Origin: Monomorium pharaonis | Lineage: Eukaryota; Arthropoda; Insecta; Hymenoptera; Formicidae | Assembly: GCF_013373865.1 (NCBI RefSeq) | Contig: NC_050469.1 | Location: 12,868,740 to 12,932,739 of the forward strand | DNA: 64,000 nucleotides | Reading direction: 5' to 3' | In this document: positions 61,801 to 64,000 of the stretch, one piece after another | Position numbering within the stretch: position 1 is the first letter of the stretch | Layout: each line of letters begins with the position of its first letter | The notes under the pieces: model-generated | What the model saw: the letters and a program-made list of their open reading frames with translations, nothing else | Told to the model about the DNA's origin: nothing | Database searches by the model: none | Position numbers and translations under genes: made by a program

Positions 61801-64000
61801 TTTGGATCCCGTAGCACAATAGAAAACTTGCTAAAATTTATGGAGAATGCGAGCTGCGCACCCCTTTTTTTTTTTAGTATGCACGGATATGCCTGTTATT
61901 AAGAGCTGGCTAAGGTACAGGTAGATTCTTTGCACATGTCTTCTGAGAAAGCATAATGGGACTATTCAGAATGAACCCAGAGAATAGCGCCATGCTTGGA
62001 CTACACCACACATCGGATTCAATCATCCCCCCCCCTCCTTCTCCTCTTCCCTTCGTGGGCCATGCTCTTTTGTCTTATGCAAACCACATTGCGCCGGCAT
62101 GCAACGTACGCTTTCTGGTTTCGAAAAGATTGGAAAGGTGCCAGGAAAGAGCGTATACGAAAAGAAAAATGAGCGCGACGATGTGACCGAACCGCGAAAG
62201 AAAAGGAACTCTATCATTAATTCTGACACAGATAGCGTGGGTAAAACAACCCAAACGAAAGGAGATAATAGTACGACCTGCTCGGTTACTCGCTCGATAA
62301 ACGAATGTCCGAGCGACGCCGAGGAAAGATGCCTTCTTCACCTCGTCATCTTCTTGTTTCCTTCTGAGAGCTATTGCAGCTATTCTTATATCCGTATGAA
62401 TAAATGAGTAACATTTGCTTTGCGAATCAAGACATATCTCGTTTTAAGGAAACGACCTGGCGAGAAAGCTTTAGAATTTCCGCATATTTTGGTACACGTC
62501 CTAGATCCGCCAAGTCACCTTTTATCCACGGATACTTTAACCGATTTGGAATCGCGTTTTTCTGCGTAAGAACGTAAAAGAATCGATGGCTCGGGGGACG
62601 ATTAAAGGTATATTTCTGACGTATCAATTTTAAAAGTATAAACAGAGGATGCGGCGAATTCTTCAATGAATCCCTTTTCCGGTAGACATAACAGATCCAT
62701 AAGATAATTCAAAGATTATACAACGACACTTGATAGAAAATTGAAAACGCAACAAATGATGATTTCCTTTGACATTTTCGTTTAGCTGAAATTCGAACTG
62801 ATTGAAGGATTTATATATAGAAGGCAACGTGCCAGATATGTAGGGCGTCCTCTTTATTAACACCGAGCTGGCGATTAATCAATCAAATCATCGCCGAATC
62901 ATCGACCCGCATGTGGCGGCAGATACTGGACAATGACGATTGTGCCGTTTACATGGTCATCGGTGTACTCTGGTTTCCCTCGTCTCCAAATCATTGAATT
63001 CCTCGACTTTAGAATTATGTAATTCTAGTCTAGCATGTCGCGAATGTGATCGATCGTCTTCGCGAAGCTCTGCGCGTCAGGCAAGTTGCTCACCGAACGA
63101 CATTTCGGCTTGTGACGACTCGAATCGCGGCGAGCACGTGTGCAGGCGGACGTAATGGAAAGCCCTTTAGCGCAACCAATAAATATTTCCGCGGTCGAAG
63201 TTAATCCAAATGCGCGTTCGGCATCACGGCACAGCTCCGAGAGTAATGAGAGTTGCGCAATGATCCGAAGGGGGGAAAGGGTAGAGGGGATGGGGAAGGG
63301 ACGGATACGCATTCTGTTTCATTTGACGCGACATACATTCATCAGCGGATCGGACAAAGCCAGCGCGGATCATCCTCCCCCCTCCGCCGCGGACAATAAA
63401 ATTACAGACAAAAATCTGCACACAATATCAAGGTGCCTCACGATCTACCACTCGGCATCCTGTATCCGATGGTGGATCGAGTGGCCTCATCCATTTGCGG
63501 CCTCAATCACGAGTGCGGCACTTAACGCGTATCCATGCCGCTCCTATTGAAATGTTATATATTTAACGTTATATCGATCTGCTACGTGTCAAAAGTGAGA
63601 ACGCGGGATTTTCACTCAGACCCGGGCTTAATATACCCGCCGTCAAAGTTAAACTCGTTACAATTATTACAATCGAATATGATTTACTGCACGAGAGTTT
63701 TGATGGATCGTTCCCGGGGGAATAATTTAATCGCGCGGGCAGATTGATTTTTTCCAATTAACACGACTGCTTGAAAACATGCAGGTATGTACGAATCGTC
63801 GCCGAGAGTCATCGGACACGCCGTGGATTCTGATCTCCGCGTTATCCGCGACGCCATCGCTCCTTTTTCTCGCGCGGGAGAAACGCTTAGGGCGCGGAGC
63901 GTTCGGGAAGCAAGGTCGGATTGATAATCGTGAGAAAGCGATGAAAACGATCGTCGGATCAGCTGAGAGAGCGTCGAAATACCACGCGAACGGGCGCGAT

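Larger units (their letters stand above)
45205..64000. other. Long region without secure exons, probably a giant intron of the PDZ gene
   Basis: The last recognised exon ends in a strong donor (CAG|GTAAGT) at 45205, and no matching downstream exon is convincing, so the intron may exceed 18 kb. The DNA alternates CpG-rich blocks (45-47 kb, 49-54 kb, 56-61.5 kb) with AT-rich ones (46.0-46.5, 48.3-49.0, 60.2-60.6 kb) and carries many (CT)n, (GA)n, poly-G and trinucleotide runs. Open frames occur on both strands with low-complexity Arg/Ser/Pro content. None shows a domain. Confidence 0.45.

Noticed and set aside
1..64000. Search by eye for CRISPR arrays, rRNA, tRNA clover-leaf sequences, bacterial operons or viral genes
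   Set aside because: None was seen. The repeats present are microsatellites and foldback elements, and the genes are spliced animal genes. A tRNA or miRNA scan would be needed to exclude small RNA genes.

Overview
The window looks like nuclear DNA from an insect, most likely a hymenopteran and possibly an ant. All genes are intron-rich with GT/AG junctions. The proteins are clearly animal (a Piwi-clade Argonaute, the Akt kinase and a secreted purple acid phosphatase). The intergenic DNA holds many short foldback (MITE-like) elements, and base composition switches sharply between AT-rich and CpG-rich blocks. The species is an inference; no sequence search was possible.

Layout. (1) 469-4563, plus strand: a Piwi-clade Argonaute lacking only its extreme N-terminus, with nine exons in the window. 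Its last catalytic position is Lys instead of His, its N-terminal part carries a cluster of SUMO-consensus sites, and a foldback transposon sits in its last intron. (2) 4564-7020: AT-rich intergenic DNA that ends in a dense cluster of foldback elements, one of them nested in an older relative. (3) 7423-10380, plus strand: complete Akt/PKB kinase, seven coding exons, 590 aa, with an unusual poly-Gly N-terminal extension. (4) 12662-15433, minus strand: complete ACP7-type purple acid phosphatase, seven coding exons, 437 aa, with a large foldback element in its third coding intron that was itself hit by another element. (5) 15.4-22.4 kb: no recognised gene; AT-rich to about 19.6 kb, then abruptly CpG-rich. 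The CpG-rich part is probably the promoter and 5' leader region of gene 6. (6) 22433-45204 and probably beyond, plus strand: the 5' part of a very long gene encoding a PDZ-type segment followed by a charged, low-complexity region. I joined eight exons by splice phase, including a 61-nt exon at 37682-37742. A second start exon at 36811-37078 would make an isoform without the PDZ segment. (7) 45.2-64 kb: no secure exon. It is CpG-rich and full of microsatellites, and is probably a giant intron of gene 6. It contains one possible cysteine-rich first exon at 58718-58818.

Functions. Piwi proteins act in piRNA silencing of transposons, Akt in insulin/TOR signalling, and the ACP7-like protein is predicted to be a secreted dimetal phosphatase. 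The PDZ protein is probably a scaffold or signalling adaptor whose catalytic part, if any, lies outside the window. The genes do not form a pathway; they are ordinary neighbours. The points most worth a second look are the Piwi catalytic residue and SUMO-site cluster, the nested foldback elements, the Akt poly-Gly tail, the alternative-promoter design of the PDZ gene, and a 49-bp-arm near-perfect hairpin in its intron at 40039-40152. I did not find a convincing new multi-gene system.
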